Below, in pieces: positions 1 to 9,945 of a stretch of 64,000 nt of DNA. The stretch spans positions 95,936-159,935 of the forward strand of contig CAVVFA010000037.1 in NCBI GenBank assembly GCA_963747345.1, given 5' to 3'. Each line of letters starts with the position of its first letter. Positions within the stretch are counted from its first letter, which is position 1. The stretch is from GCA-2746795 sp963747345 (GTDB lineage Bacteria > Chloroflexota > Anaerolineae > Promineifilales > Promineifilaceae). The position numbers were made by a program, and so were the translations under genes. The notes under the pieces were generated by a model. That model worked only from the letters and a program-made list of their open reading frames with translations, did not search any database and had not been told where the DNA came from.

Positions 1-1298
1 CCGCTGCCTTCGCCTTGCCCTTCCCGGCTCCCTCTGCCTGCCCTGGCCTTGCTGACCTTGTCCCTTGTTGACCTTCTGCCCAGATTGCGAACCCTGCGCT
101 GTCTGGGTTCCTTGCTGCCCTTCGCCCGGTTGTCCCGCTTGGGCGACGGATTGGCGACCTTCGGCCATTTGTCCGGCGGCGTTTTGGGCTTGTTGGGAGG
201 CGGCGTTTTCTTGGCCGCGCTGTTGCAAGGTGCCAGACGCTTCGCGCAGTGCTTGTTGAGCGGCGGCGGTATCGCCATTTTGCAGGGCTTGGGCGGCTTC
301 GGCTAATTGTTGGGCGAGTTGAGTCATCCACATCTTGCAGGGCTGCGGCCGTTTCTGCCAAATCTTCCGCGAGTGCCGCCTGTTCTTCCGCACTCAATTC
401 GGGCAAACTGTCTGCCAATTGAGCGGCGGCGGCGGCTGAACTGAAGAGGTCGCCATTTTGCAGGCTTTCGCCAAGCTGCTGTCCGGCGCTGTTTTCGGCG
501 AGGGGCTGCCCTGCTTCTTGCAGGCGCTGTTGCAATGCACTTGTGTCGTTGTCGGCGGCGAGTTGTTTGAGGTCGGCTTCTGCTTCGGACAAGGTGGCGA
601 CGGTTTGTTCTTGGGAAGCAGCGCCTGCTTGCAGGTTTTCTAACGCGCCTTCAATGGGCTGGAGCAGTTCTTCTTTTTGCTCGTCGCTCAGGGTGGGATT
701 TTCCAGAATTTCTTCCTGGATGGCTTCGAGCGCTTCGATTTGTTCGGCAACAGCTTCTTCAACCGCCCGTTCTTTTTCAAGGATGGCTTGCTGCGGATTG
801 GGGAGGAAATAGGCCATCAACAATAAGCCGATGGCAATGAAGATGAAGAGCCAGTCGCGCCGATCTACGCGATAGGGCAAATCGCGTTTCACATCCACGC
901 GGGTGGTGGTGGACAGGGTGTCGGTTATTTGTTCCTGCGCGATTTCGTCGGGGACGAGCAGGACACCATTATGAATCTCAACGGCCGTTATCGCCCTCTC
1001 CTTCAAGCCAAACTGCCTATCCGCAAACTCGGCTTGTTGGGTAATCGTCCGCCGTCGCGCAAATACCAGCACCAAGCCCACCATCAAACTGACGAGACCC
1101 AAGCTCACGGCTGCGATTGCCACTTGCTGGTTGTCCAACAACGGCTGGTAGCGTGCCACCGTCGCCACGACCACCGCCAGCATTAACCCAGCCAACAGCG
1201 CCCGTGGCACCCACAGCAAGCCATCTCGTCGTTGAGAACGGCCGTTCCAGCGAGAAAGTTGCTGCGTTAAGTTTTTGGAATTGAGATTCGTTTTCCAT
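1..1298 (-). CDS. Membrane-anchored Gln/Ala-rich coiled-coil protein, partial, frame-broken
   Basis: This gene starts at 1298 and runs off the left end of the window. The N-terminus is followed by two hydrophobic stretches (about residues 25-45 and 55-75). After a cytoplasmic-type segment and a third hydrophobic helix (about 130-150), the rest is a long acidic Gln/Ala/Glu-rich region predicted to form coiled coil, ending in a Gly/Gln/Arg-rich tail. The open frame changes near 1228 and again near 325; each change restores the expected composition with one base, so I read this as one gene with two indels. It lies 66 bp downstream of two ABC-2 permeases on the same strand and probably belongs to that export operon. 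I do not recognise a named family. Confidence 0.6.
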
Positions 1299-1300
1299 AG

Positions 1301-1366
1301 GGAGATTGGAGATTAGAGATTGGAGATTGAGCGCCGTTCAATCTCCAATCTCTAATCTCAATTTTT
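1301..1366. repeat. Intergenic stem-loop made of repeated GATTAGAGATTGGA words
   Basis: The words AGATTGG and AGATTAG alternate on the left, and their reverse complements follow on the right. The best stem pairs 1312-1330 with 1338-1356, followed by a short T-run (1362-1366). It sits between two minus-strand genes and could act as a terminator or mRNA-stabilising hairpin. Closely similar elements lie at 9868-9926 and 34680-34722. Confidence 0.7.
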
Positions 1367-2303
1367 ACTGATTCGCTATCTTGCGCACCTTGCGCACACT
1401 CAGCCAGTATAGAAGCAAAGCCAACAACGTGTAAAGAATAATAAAAATCCACCAGGGAGACGGAAACCAAAACGTGCCGCCGCCTGAACCCGCGCCAAAC
1501 GATTGATCATAAAAGAACATGGCATCTTCATTCACTAAAATCACATCACTGACAATCAACGTCGCGGGGAGATTGACGGCGGCTAACAGCACACCACCAT
1601 ACATCAATAGCACCTCGCCGATCCAACTCATCGACATGCCAGCCATAATGGGGCTTGCAAATATGCCACCCATCATCGCCAAAAAAGGAATGCCTGCGAT
1701 TAAAAACAAGGCCCCGGCAAAAGTCATCACGCTGGCGGCCTGGGTGCTGCGCATGATGCTGGAGCAGTACAGTCCCCACAGCGCAAACGTCACCGCCGCC
1801 ACAAAAATAATGACTTGGGAAATAATCAGTTCCAGTCCAGAAATACCACCCAACAGAAATGCGACACTTTGCAGCGGAATGGAGGCAATCAGCAGCAAAA
1901 AGACGTAACTCAAAGCGGAAATCAGTTTACCTGTGACCAAGCTTTTGCCAGAAAGCAGTGTCGTGCGCAGTAAATCGAAGGTTTGATGCTCTTTTTCGCC
2001 GCTTATCGCCCCAACGGTGAACGATGGCCCCACAAAAATGACCATGAACACTTCAACGGCCAACACGCCGGAAAACACAGCCTTACCCGCATCCCGCGCA
2101 CTCGGCCCATAAGGCCCACCAGACGAAGCGGCGAAACTCGCATAAATCAGGGTGACGAAGATGCTCATCGCCAGCAAGTACATCGTCAGCACCACAAAGG
2201 CACGACGGCCGCGCATCCGGCTGCGTAATTCTTTCATGGTAACAGGGTTTTGCCGCAGCGATTTGAAGCGTTTTTTGGAAGGTTTTTGCGTTAATTCAGT
2301 CAT
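1365..2303 (-). CDS. ABC-2 type transporter permease
   Basis: Integral membrane subunit of an ABC-2 exporter. The protein opens with a polar segment carrying the motif LRQNPVTMKELRSRMRGRR, then about six hydrophobic helices separated by short loops, including the conserved GxxSGEKEHQTFDLLRTT stretch (about residues 100-120) that contacts the ATPase in this family. I chose the start at 2303 because the 22 residues upstream in the same frame are encoded by an intergenic word repeat. A second permease with the same N-terminal motif lies directly upstream and the ATPase follows upstream of that. The pair probably forms a heterodimer. The substrate is unknown. Confidence 0.88.
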   Translation of the reverse strand: MTELTQKPSKKRFKSLRQNPVTMKELRSRMRGRRAFVVLTMYLLAMSIFVTLIYASFAASSGGPYGPSARDAGKAVFSGVLAVEVFMVIFVGPSFTVGAISGEKEHQTFDLLRTTLLSGKSLVTGKLISALSYVFLLLIASIPLQSVAFLLGGISGLELIISQVIIFVAAVTFALWGLYCSSIMRSTQAASVMTFAGALFLIAGIPFLAMMGGIFASPIMAGMSMSWIGEVLLMYGGVLLAAVNLPATLIVSDVILVNEDAMFFYDQSFGAGSGGGTFWFPSPWWIFIILYTLLALLLYWLSVRKVRKIANQ

Positions 2304-2371
2304 AATGGTTGCCGGTAGCGGGTTGCGAGTAGCGAGTTTACTTGCAACCCGCCACTTGCTACTCGCCACAA
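2304..2371. repeat. Intergenic inverted word repeat (GTAGCGGGTTGC type)
   Basis: The words GGTAGCGGGTTGCGAGTAGC are followed by a complementary run GCAACCCGCCACTTGCTACT, giving an imperfect hairpin between the two permease genes. It is part of the class of word-built intergenic stem-loops seen throughout the window. Confidence 0.6.
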
Positions 2372-2373
2372 TA

Positions 2374-3185
2374 TCATTCCGTTCTCAATTTTTTGGCTTG
2401 CTGAAGCAGTCCTAGCCAAACGGCCGTTATCAGCAGCATATAAATGACAAGCGGCCCCAACGTGGGCAGCAGCAGGGTGGCCGTTTCATCCAGTTCCGCC
2501 AGTAAGCTGACCGCCAGCCACAGGCCGCTGCTGTTGAAAATCTTGACGAATACCACTGCGCCATAAGCCGCCACCAACGCCATCATCGCGGAACTTGCCA
2601 ACGTGGAGGCATACATGCCGGCAAAGGCGGCAAAGATAATTTCCAGCCATGGCCGCAGCGTCGTCGCCAAACCAACCACACCAGACCACCACGCCTGTTC
2701 GCCACCAAACAAGGCCAGTCGAGCAAGCCATGATGCCCCCTTGCAGCAGCGTCAGCGCAAACAAAACCAGCCAGATGCGCAGCCGTGACAACGAGCCAAA
2801 CAACTTTGCCATGAAGATGGCATTTGTGGACATCGGGGTGGTGCGTAAGATGTCCCAGGTGCCAGCGGCGCGTTCCATGCTGATGGTGGGTGCGGTGAGG
2901 GCTGGCGCCATGATTTGTGCATACAGGGTAACGGCCGTTATCAGAAATCCAGGCAGACAAATAAAACAAGCCGCCGCAATCATCTCGTCATTGCCCGTAA
3001 ACAACGCCGGGATTAGAAACCCCGCCACAAATACCCAGCGACAACACACCCAGAATAATAAACGGCGAAAAGCGCGTAATCTGCTGATAAAACGGATTGG
3101 GATTGCCCCAAGCCCCCGTCTCGCGCAGATAAACCGGGTTTTGCCGTAATGCTTGCCACTGTTGCCACGGATTCAATGTTTTCAA
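2374..3185 (-). CDS. ABC-2 type transporter permease, frame-broken
   Basis: Second permease of the exporter. The start at 3185 encodes the same LRQNPVYLRE motif seen near the N-terminus of the neighbouring permease. The reading then moves between three frames, breaking near 3020 and near 2710. The three pieces together give one protein of about 270 residues with around six membrane helices and a MERAAGTWDILRTTP motif equivalent to the coupling helix of the partner. Single-base indels explain both breaks better than real decay, because hydrophobicity and motifs continue across them. It is flanked by the partner permease and the ATPase, all on the minus strand. Confidence 0.75.
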
Positions 3186-3189
3186 TCCT

Positions 3190-3275
3190 TAAAAAGCTTA
3201 ATACAAAGAGACAAAGTGACAAAGGAACAAAGGGTTTTCTTTGTCTCTTTGTACCTTTGTGCCTTTGTATTAATT
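3190..3275. repeat. Intergenic inverted word repeat (ACAAAGGAACAAAGGG type)
   Basis: Repeats of ACAAAG and AAAGG on the left are mirrored by CTTTGT and CCTTTG on the right around about 3235, forming a long imperfect hairpin between the ATPase and permease genes. A similar element lies at 11043-11130. Confidence 0.65.
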
Positions 3276-3278
3276 CTT

Positions 3279-4233
3279 CTAATTCACAATGCCTTTGGTA
3301 ACGTGCAGGAACACATCTTCCAAATCGCCCGTTTCTTCTTGGAAAGGAGAGCAGCGGAAGTCTTTGCGCCACGATAGCGGCTAAGAGCTGTTGCAGCGCG
3401 GCATCATCACCGCTGAAATCAATGCGAATGGTATCGATGGGCAAATCCAGCTCCGAACCGGGCGTAATTTGATGCACGCCTTCGTACCCGACAAGAAATT
3501 CTTGCAGCGGCAGCGTCTCGCCAATGACGCGCATCTGAATCAGGCGATGAGCGCGGAGCTGTTTCTTCATCTCGGCCATGTCGCCGTGGGCAATGAGCCG
3601 CCCCGCCTCAACAATGCCGATGCTTGTGCAAATATCCGCCACCTCAGACAAAATATGGGACGAAAAAAAGATGGTTTTGCCCATGTTTTTCAACTCGCGC
3701 AGCAGTTCACGCATTTCAATGCGCGCCCGGGGGTCTAAGCCGCTGGCTGGTTCATCCAGAATGAGGACTTGCGGATCGTGCGTCAAGGTTCGCGCTAAGC
3801 ACAAGCGTTGTTTCATACCCCGACTCAAGGTCTCGACAAACGCCTCTTTTTTGTGACCCAAATCGACCAAGGCCAACAAGTCATCAATCATGCCCGTGCG
3901 TGTACTTTGCGGAATGTCGTAGCAGGCGGCAAAGAAATCGAGATATTCCCACACCTTCATGTCTTCATACACGCCAAAGAAATCGGGCATGTAGCCGATG
4001 GCGCGGCGTACACCACGCGGGTCATCGAGAACGGAGCAGCCCGCCACCCACGCTTTGCCGGAGGTCGGTTTGAGCAGCGTGGTGAGGATGCGCATGGTGG
4101 TGGTTTTGCCAGCCCCGTTTGGGCCGATGAAGCCAAATACGCCGCCCTCTTCGATGCTCAGATTGAGATCATCGAGAGCAGTTAGCGTTCCGTATTTTTT
4201 AGTAAGTCCCTGAATTTCAATAATAGTTGACAT
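3279..4233 (-). CDS. ABC transporter ATP-binding protein (ABC-2 exporter), frame-broken near its end
   Basis: Cytoplasmic ATPase that powers the adjacent permeases. It shows Walker A GPNGAGKTTT near residue 38, a Q-loop region, the signature as LSRGMKQRL (usual form LSGGMKQR), Walker B VLILDEPASGLDP near residue 160 and the switch His in FSSHILSE. The open frame runs on to 3013, but a one-base shift near 3360 restores the typical family ending EDVFLHVTKGIVN with a stop at 3279-3281. I annotate that end. Order in the transcript: exported membrane protein, ATPase, permease, permease, coiled-coil protein. Confidence 0.88.
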
Positions 4234-4292
4234 AAGTTTGATTTACGATTTACGATTTTTGATTGACGATTTGTCTTGAGCTTGTCGAAAGA

Positions 4293-6696
4293 TTATTCCA
4301 GCTCACCTGTGAATATGGGATAAAACTCTTGGATGTCTAGCCCTGTATTGTTCTTGTTTTGCAGACGGAGACGAATCGTGTTGTCGCTGGTAAGGTAGCG
4401 TTGGGGGTCGATAACGGCCGTTTCCCCCCACACCACATCGTCCACATCCACCCACTCTTCCATCTGCCAATCCCAGAGGCGAATGCTGGGCAGGGGTAAC
4501 GTTTGCGTGGAATAGGTCGTTAGTTCAATTGCCGCTTCCGCGACCGTCATCGCTGCCAGTTCCGGCCACGGCGTAAACTCCACTTCCATCCACGAGTTTT
4601 CCGGCATGTAAAAATCCTGAATCATCTCGCTGTAAAAATTATTACTGCCCAAAATCGTCCAGTTGAGCAAGTTTTTCGGCACGACCAGTTGACTGCCATC
4701 CAGGTTGTCATCCAGGGGCATGTCTAACAAATAGAAGGTGGTGCTGGCCGTGTTGAAATTTTCATCCTGAACGGCCGTTTCCAATAATTGCTCATCCGTC
4801 CAAGCCGTCAACAGGAGGCGGCTGTTGGCTGACGGGGTGCCGCTCGCCAGATATTCATCTTCCAGCGCTTGCAGAAGCTGCCAACGGGGATACGCCTCAC
4901 GGTCATCATAATAATTGCTCGTACCTAAAATAGCTTCCGCATTTTGCATTAACGGAGAGCCATACCCCGTTGGCCCAAACGAGACTGAACCAGAACTGCC
5001 CACCGTGCCCACAATCTCCGTCGTTGACAATTCTTCGCCAGGAGCCATATCGCCTATCTTGGTGGCAAAAGAGCCGATGAGCAAGGTTACATCTTCTAAT
5101 GTTTGGTCGCTATCATTGCGTACCGTCGCTGTGAGTTCAATATCGCCATTATTAACGCCAAGCGACGCACTGCCTTTGATAGGCAAAGCAGACTGGATGC
5201 TTTCAGCTATAAACGTCTCCACACCACTGACATCGACGCGAACATCGGTCAAAATAACATCACTGCTGCGCGTAATCGCTTCCGCCGAACTACCGTCGCC
5301 GCTAAAACTATCCGATATGGGCCGTGCCATGCTTTCTATGGGCAGCACCACATTATAGCTGCGCCGACGAGGCGAGTATAAACCCAACAGGGTATTGACG
5401 CGCACATCTGAGCCGCCCACATCACCGGTCGCCACCGACATTTGGTTGATGATGGTATCGTTGCCTTTGAGTTGGAAACCGGTCAGGTAAGCCATACCCG
5501 TAAAGATGAACACCAACACCGGAATCGTGACCCAAGCCAATTCGCGCCGATTTTTACGTTTGAGAATCCAGTAGTTGACAGGGCCAATGATGAGAATGTA
5601 GATGAGCAAATATGCCGCCAACTGCAACACGGGCGGCATTGCCAACGCTGGCAAACTCGAAATCGCCGACACCGCCGCCCACCCATTCTGGAAGCCATCC
5701 GACCAGGGCGAAACTGCTGGCACGCCATCGGCTATGGCTGCCCAGACGGTTTCGCTGCCCGCCCAATCCAGCAGCGGTGCCAGACTGGGATCTAAGCGCC
5801 AAAAATGAAACCGAACCTTGACCAAACGGCCGTTGTGCCAATAAAGGCAGTCCATCTTCATGAAGCAGCAGTTCCCCGTTGGTCAGGCTGCTGTTGGTAA
5901 CGAGATAAGGGCCAGCATCGCGGAACGGCTCGCCGATGGCCGCTTGCAGGGTGGGTAAATCATCTACCGTTTCACTGCCGCTAATGGCGACGGGCAGCAT
6001 ATCGGCGAGGGCGGCGGCTGTTTTCTGCCAACCCGCACCCCCCGCCACGACCAGTTGACCGCCCGTATTGAGCCATTTTTCTAGGGCATCTAACTGCCCC
6101 GCGTTCAACTGTCCGGTATCGACATCATGCAGCACCAGCACATCCAGTCCGTTCCAGGCTGGCGGCAAATCGGGCAGTTCATCCAACTGCAAATAGCCGA
6201 CGGCCGCTTCGCTGCGCCCGCCCGTCACGTCTTCCAAGACATCCAGGTTGCCCGGCTCCGGCGTGACGACCCCGTAAAGCAAGCTGTCCTGTGGCAGTTG
6301 GCGAATGGGATTGGAGGCTATTTTTTGGAGTAAACGGCCGTTTTCATCCAGCAATTCCACCTCCACATCCGTCCCAAAGCCAAGCGGATACACATACATA
6401 AAGACGCGCTTGTTGGATTGGGTCGGCAAGGAAATGGGTGTGTTGAAAACAACCTTGTCGCCGGAAGCATTGCTACCCTGGGTGATGCGTAATTCCCCTT
6501 CAATGGGCGCACCATTGTTGGCTGCGGTGACGATGACCGGGATTAAAGAACCCGCTTTGTAATACCCATCGTAGCCAGCTTGTACGGCCATCGTCACGCC
6601 GTTGGGAGCTTGTGCGACGGCTGGCAAGGCGGTTCCTACCAACAGAAAAAGCAAAATGATTAGCAATAGAGAACGAACAAAGGGTTTTAGGGTCAT
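4293..6696 (-). CDS. Large exported membrane protein of the ABC-2 operon, frame-broken
   Basis: About 800 residues once one break near 5825 is bridged. A signal peptide is followed by a beta-rich domain (about 25-130) and a domain with alternating hydrophobic strands resembling a glutamine-amidotransferase-like fold (about 140-290). The second half has two membrane helices (about 340-405) and a long extracellular beta-rich C-terminal half. I placed the start at 6696 (MTLKPFVRS) because a signal peptide begins there; an upstream ATG at 6732 is possible. It precedes the ABC-2 ATPase by 60 bp. The architecture recalls exporter-associated proteins of the gliding or DUF4350 type, but I cannot assign a family. 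Confidence 0.72.
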
Positions 6697-6733
6697 AGGG
6701 TTTATACGATACCGCGAATAGATTGGTTCCATA

Positions 6734-7018
6734 TTAGCGAAATTCGATACGATAGTCTGCTATCGGCACATCGGGACGCTGGGTTTCAAGCCAGTCCACC
6801 GCTTTCTCCATGAGACCATGCAAGTAGGCTGAATCATTCCCGACGGCGGCTAACCCGATAACGGCCGTTTGCCACACATCCTGGCAATCCACCTCAGCCG
6901 CCGCCACATTAAACTGGTTGGTCAGCCGCGCCAGCACCGATTTAAGAATACTGCGCTTCTCCTTTAATGAAGAAACACCATCAAGCTGCAATTTAATAAC
7001 ACAAGTCGCTACAATCAT
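6734..7018 (-). CDS. DUF503 (YlxP-like) family protein
   Basis: 94 residues, the full size of the family. It has the characteristic N-terminal beta strand, then SSLKEKRSILKSVLARL, and a central conserved AEVDCQDVWQTAVIGLAAVGN. DUF503 proteins are small ferredoxin-like-fold proteins, often encoded near ribosome-assembly genes; no reaction is established. The stop lies 37 bp from the start of the exported membrane protein of the ABC-2 cluster on the same strand, so the two may be co-transcribed. Confidence 0.9.
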   Translation of the reverse strand: MIVATCVIKLQLDGVSSLKEKRSILKSVLARLTNQFNVAAAEVDCQDVWQTAVIGLAAVGNDSAYLHGLMEKAVDWLETQRPDVPIADYRIEFR

Positions 7019-7379
7019 AAACTCAATTCATTCAGAGACTAGCCGTCGCCTGAGCTTGTCGAAGGCAGAGGCGATATTGGCACAATTCACAATTCACAAT
7101 TCGGGAATAGTTTAACCGATTCCCACCACATTGAGAAACGCACAGCCCACTGTTTGCGTACAATATTCATAAGCGCCCCATGAGATTCCTGAGCGCGTCA
7201 TTAAGCAAAAAGATATTTTCGTTACATCCGCATAAGAAATTTGTTCTAACCCAACAGGAACACATCACGTTCCTTTTATACTAAGTCGAAATTCATTTTA
7301 ATTCAGGCATGCCCAAATTTCGAGCGCCTACCAAAAACTTGATTTATACTTAATTTATCTCAGAGAGGGAATAGTTTAA
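7019..7379. other. Divergent intergenic region with repeats
   Basis: 361 bp between divergent genes. It holds a dispersed CTGAGCTTGTCGAAG element (7041-7073), short tandem copies of CACAATT near 7081-7100, and a direct repeat GGGAATAGTTTAA at 7103-7115 and 7367-7379. The second copy abuts the start codon of the DUF4230 gene. I see no gene here. Confidence 0.6.
7041..7073. repeat. Dispersed element containing CCTGAGCTTGTCGAAGGC
   Basis: Contains the core CTGAGCTTGTCGAAG flanked by GCCGTCGC and GCAGAGGCG, which pair weakly. The same core recurs at 18415-18480, 34061-34106 and, degenerate, near 4272 and 61498. It is an interspersed repeat also common in other bacterial genomes. Confidence 0.75.
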
Positions 7380-8204
7380 ATGGAAGAAAAAGAAACATAT
7401 ACAAAGAATAGTGCAGAGGATAATACCGGAACCGAAAGCGCTGAAAACGGCCGTTCCGGTGGGCATATCTTACGTAATGTCGCCTTGGTATTTCTCATCA
7501 TCTTTTTGGTGATGGGGTCAGTCGCCGCGTATGGTGTCATTGCCAGCGTTAACAAAGTTGAACAAAACGTAATGGGTCCCGTAGAAGATTTGGTGCGCAG
7601 TCTGTTTGTACCAGCCACCCCCGTTTACATTCCCAGCCCAACGACGATTGTATTGCAAATCAACGATCTAACGCGACTAGAAACAGCCTCTATTGAATTA
7701 GAAAAAGTCGTCACCGCCGAGCGCAACACCGATGCTCTGTGGGGCGTCTTAGGCGAATCAATGGTATTTGTGGCACAAGGCAAAGTGGTGGCTGGCGTCG
7801 ATTTCAGCGAGATGACGGTCGAAGACATCCAAGTCTATGGGCCGGACACCGTGATGATCCACTTGCCCGCCGCCCAAACGTTTGACGACCTGCCCGCTTT
7901 AGACACAGAACGCTCTTACGTTGCTAACCGGAATACGGGCTTACTAGCTCGTCCTGAAAAAGACCTGGAAACGGAAGTACGCCAACTGGCAGAAATTGAA
8001 ATTCGTGCGGCCGCCAAAGACAGCAACGTGCTTGATATTGCCAATACAAACGCGCAAAACTATATGAGCGATTTCCTGATGGGACTGGGCTTTACAAACA
8101 TCACATTCACCGATGAAGCGCCGCCCCCACCCAATGAAGAATACGTGCAAGAAGTTCCAAAAGGGTATGTGTTGGTAACGGCTACCCCGGAGTCAGAACA
8201 GTAA
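7380..8204 (+). CDS. DUF4230 domain-containing membrane-anchored protein
   Basis: 274 residues. A polar N-terminus with an NGR sequence encoded by the palindrome is followed by one membrane helix (about residues 30-55). The extracytoplasmic domain then reads LQINDLTRLETASIELEK and later GVDFSEMTVEDIQVYGPDTVMIHLPAA, which are hallmarks of DUF4230. The last part is a helix followed by an acidic Pro-rich tail. A GAGGGA ribosome-binding sequence lies about 10 bases upstream of the ATG. Family members are single-pass proteins of unknown role. A strong bidirectional hairpin follows the stop. Confidence 0.9.
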   Translation: MEEKETYTKNSAEDNTGTESAENGRSGGHILRNVALVFLIIFLVMGSVAAYGVIASVNKVEQNVMGPVEDLVRSLFVPATPVYIPSPTTIVLQINDLTRLETASIELEKVVTAERNTDALWGVLGESMVFVAQGKVVAGVDFSEMTVEDIQVYGPDTVMIHLPAAQTFDDLPALDTERSYVANRNTGLLARPEKDLETEVRQLAEIEIRAAAKDSNVLDIANTNAQNYMSDFLMGLGFTNITFTDEAPPPPNEEYVQEVPKGYVLVTATPESEQ

Positions 8205-8245
8205 TCGGCCTATAGTAATCAGTGAGCAGTTTTCAGTAATCAGCT

Positions 8246-8291
8246 AAAAAGGTGGCTGGCATGTTAAAAAGTATGCCAGCCACCTTTTTTT
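8246..8291. terminator. Rho-independent terminator between convergent genes
   Basis: A 14-15 bp stem (AAGGTGGCTGGCAT with ATGCCAGCCACCTTT), a loop GTTAAAAAGT, A-run before and T-run after. It can stop transcription in both directions, serving the DUF4230 gene and the ferredoxin gene. Confidence 0.93.
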
Positions 8292-8293
8292 GT

Positions 8294-8629
8294 TTAGCCA
8301 GCGGGGATTTCGTCGGCAACACGGGGGCCGGGATCAGATAGGCCAGATGTGGAGAAGTGGTTGATCACATTCACGTCCATTGTGCCTTCACACAGGATGT
8401 GGCAAGACAGCCTAAATTCACCCAAAGCGTCTTTATCTTCCAACTTTGCTTTTTCACGGGGATGATAAGATTCTGGTTCGCCGCTGTTGAACGTCACGCG
8501 GCAGGTGGTGCATCTGGCGTTGCCGCCGCAGCGGTGCAAAATGTCACCTCCGTTATCTTCTATAGCATTGACAAGCCGTATGCCATCCGCAACTTCAAAT
8601 TGTTTTCCATCAGCAATAATTGTAGCCAT
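8294..8629 (-). CDS. 2Fe-2S ferredoxin
   Basis: 111-residue plant-type ferredoxin. Cluster ligands are Cys34, Cys40 and Cys43 in RCGGNARCTTC, and Cys76 in LSCHILC. The spacing CX5CX2C...C is the family pattern. The acidic surface helix (HPREKAKLEDKDALGEF) is typical of electron-transfer ferredoxins. The final 20 residues form a Pro/Gly-rich extension. It is a lone gene, so the redox partner is not evident; an AAGGAGAA ribosome-binding sequence precedes the ATG. Confidence 0.92.
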   Translation of the reverse strand: MATIIADGKQFEVADGIRLVNAIEDNGGDILHRCGGNARCTTCRVTFNSGEPESYHPREKAKLEDKDALGEFRLSCHILCEGTMDVNVINHFSTSGLSDPGPRVADEIPAG

Positions 8630-8649
8630 GTTTTCTCCTTAAAAGTTTA

Positions 8650-8719
8650 AAGGGGGTAGAGTGGCAAGGTTGCAAAGTAAATACTCACCTGCACCTTTGC
8701 AACTTTGCAACTTTGCCTT
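8650..8719. repeat. Intergenic inverted word repeat (GGCAAGGTTGCAAAG type)
   Basis: GGCAAGGTTGCAAAG on the left is mirrored by CTTTGCAACTTTGC on the right across about 70 bp. Same class as the other word-built stem-loops. Confidence 0.6.
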
Positions 8720-8776
8720 ATGATGCAAAAATCATATCATATCCAATCATTTTGTCGCAGTAATGTCGAGGTTTAT

Positions 8777-9190
8777 GTGAGTTTTCCCACAAAGTTTACA
8801 GGATTGAACTGGATAACGGCCGTTTACACCTTATTTGCCTTCATTTGGATTTCACTAGAGGGATCGCTGGTGGGGGTGGTTCTAATGGGCGTGAGCACAA
8901 CGGCCGTTTCCCTGGCCTATGTAACGCAGCATTTTCTGGGTGGTCGGGTGTTTTCCGTGAAGCAATGGGTGGGGATAACGGCCGTTCTTGGCCTACTCTT
9001 CGGTCTGAGCAGCGGCTTGCTCACCCTGCTCTTCATGGTCGTCAAAACCGGTCTCCACGCCCACGGCCCCGAATTCACGCCCGCCGAAGTCGCCTGGATC
9101 ATTCAGCAAACACCGTGGTGGATGGCTGTCGGTTTACTAGCTGGTCTTGGTCTGGGCATGGTGACAGGAAAAACGAGGAATGAGGGATGA
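8777..9190 (+). CDS. Small membrane protein, unknown function
   Basis: About 137 residues with four hydrophobic segments, Gly-rich near the end (LLAGLGLGMVTG). I chose the GTG at 8777 because GAGG lies five bases upstream; ATGs at 8720 and 8723 in the same frame would add 18-19 residues. Three exact AACGGCCGTT copies fall within 170 bp here, each read as TAV in membrane helices. No family is recognised. Confidence 0.6.
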   Translation: MSFPTKFTGLNWITAVYTLFAFIWISLEGSLVGVVLMGVSTTAVSLAYVTQHFLGGRVFSVKQWVGITAVLGLLFGLSSGLLTLLFMVVKTGLHAHGPEFTPAEVAWIIQQTPWWMAVGLLAGLGLGMVTGKTRNEG

Positions 9191-9233
9191 AGGTTGAAAT
9201 TCATCCTTCATCCCTCATCTTTCATCCTTCTAT
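9179..9233. repeat. Intergenic inverted word repeat (GAGGGATGAAGG type)
   Basis: AATGAGGGATGAAGGTTGAA is mirrored by TTCATCCTTCATCCCTCAT between convergent genes; it overlaps both 3' ends. It can form a long imperfect hairpin and may terminate both transcripts. A relative lies at 12603-12662. Confidence 0.65.
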
Positions 9234-9854
9234 TTTCGCTTCTAACGCCTGCAATGCTTCTTCAAGCTGCGCCTGACGCAAACTCGTGGTCACATCGCCG
9301 CGAGTCCGTTCGAGAACAGCACGCACTGTATCTGTACGACGACGCAGCCCGCCAGTAATGGAATCGTTAAAATCAAAAGTAACGAGGATGCTGTAAATCG
9401 CATCCATCATGTCGAGCAGACGTTCTGCCTCATCGGTGTGCCCGTGACGGATAATGTCGAGAATGCGGCGGCGCTGTTCAGTGGCCGCTTCTGCCAGACC
9501 ATTCAGCCAGGTATTGTTTTCGGCTCCGAGTTCTTTTGGCGTGGGTAACGGCCGTTCCCGAATCATAGCATACGTCAAATGAGCCTCCACATATTCCTTA
9601 ACAGCATCCTGCGTATACCCGGCATAATAAAGCATCGGATACCCTGCGACACCTGCCACCAAAGTCTCTTTCGCCTCGCCCAATTCAGCCAACAGCGCAT
9701 CGGCCGTTTCCCATTCACTACGATGCATCGCCCGAATAGACCGCGCACACAAGCTAATCAGCGTACGCGACTGTTGATATGCTATATCCCGCGCCGCATT
9801 CACTTGCTCAAACTCTTCCTGAATTTCTTCTGCTAATACTTCCAGTTGATCCAT
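9222..9854 (-). CDS. Translin-family RNA-binding protein
   Basis: 210 residues, all-helical. The C-terminal part has AERLLDMMDAIYSILVTFDF, then ITGGLRRRTDTVRAVLERTRGD, matching the conserved core of prokaryotic translin-family proteins. The N-terminal helix is acidic and coiled-coil-like. In eukaryotes translin and TRAX form a nuclease (C3PO) that removes tRNA processing fragments; the bacterial role is not established. It lies next to DUF3467, archease and RtcB genes, which suggests an RNA-related job. Older annotations often call such proteins haloacid dehalogenases; no HAD motif is present. Confidence 0.82.
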   Translation of the reverse strand: MDQLEVLAEEIQEEFEQVNAARDIAYQQSRTLISLCARSIRAMHRSEWETADALLAELGEAKETLVAGVAGYPMLYYAGYTQDAVKEYVEAHLTYAMIRERPLPTPKELGAENNTWLNGLAEAATEQRRRILDIIRHGHTDEAERLLDMMDAIYSILVTFDFNDSITGGLRRRTDTVRAVLERTRGDVTTSLRQAQLEEALQALEAKIEG

Positions 9855-9867
9855 GTTGGTTCCTTTT

Positions 9868-9926
9868 TGGAGATTAGAGATTGGAGATTAGAGATGAACT
9901 AAAGCTCCAATCTCTAATCTCATTTC
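9868..9926. repeat. Intergenic stem-loop made of GATTAGAGATTGGA words
   Basis: Near-copy of the element at 1301-1366: GATTAGAGATTGGAGATTAGA on the left and CTCCAATCTCTAATCTC on the right, with a short central loop. It lies between the DUF3467 and translin genes, both on the minus strand. Confidence 0.7.
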
Positions 9927-9945
9927 TATACACTATCGCCTCACC

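Noticed and set aside
1..1186. Several plus-strand open frames rich in Gly, Leu or Ser
   Set aside because: They are antisense shadows of the Gln/Ala-rich coiled-coil gene on the minus strand, whose composition leaves opposite frames open.
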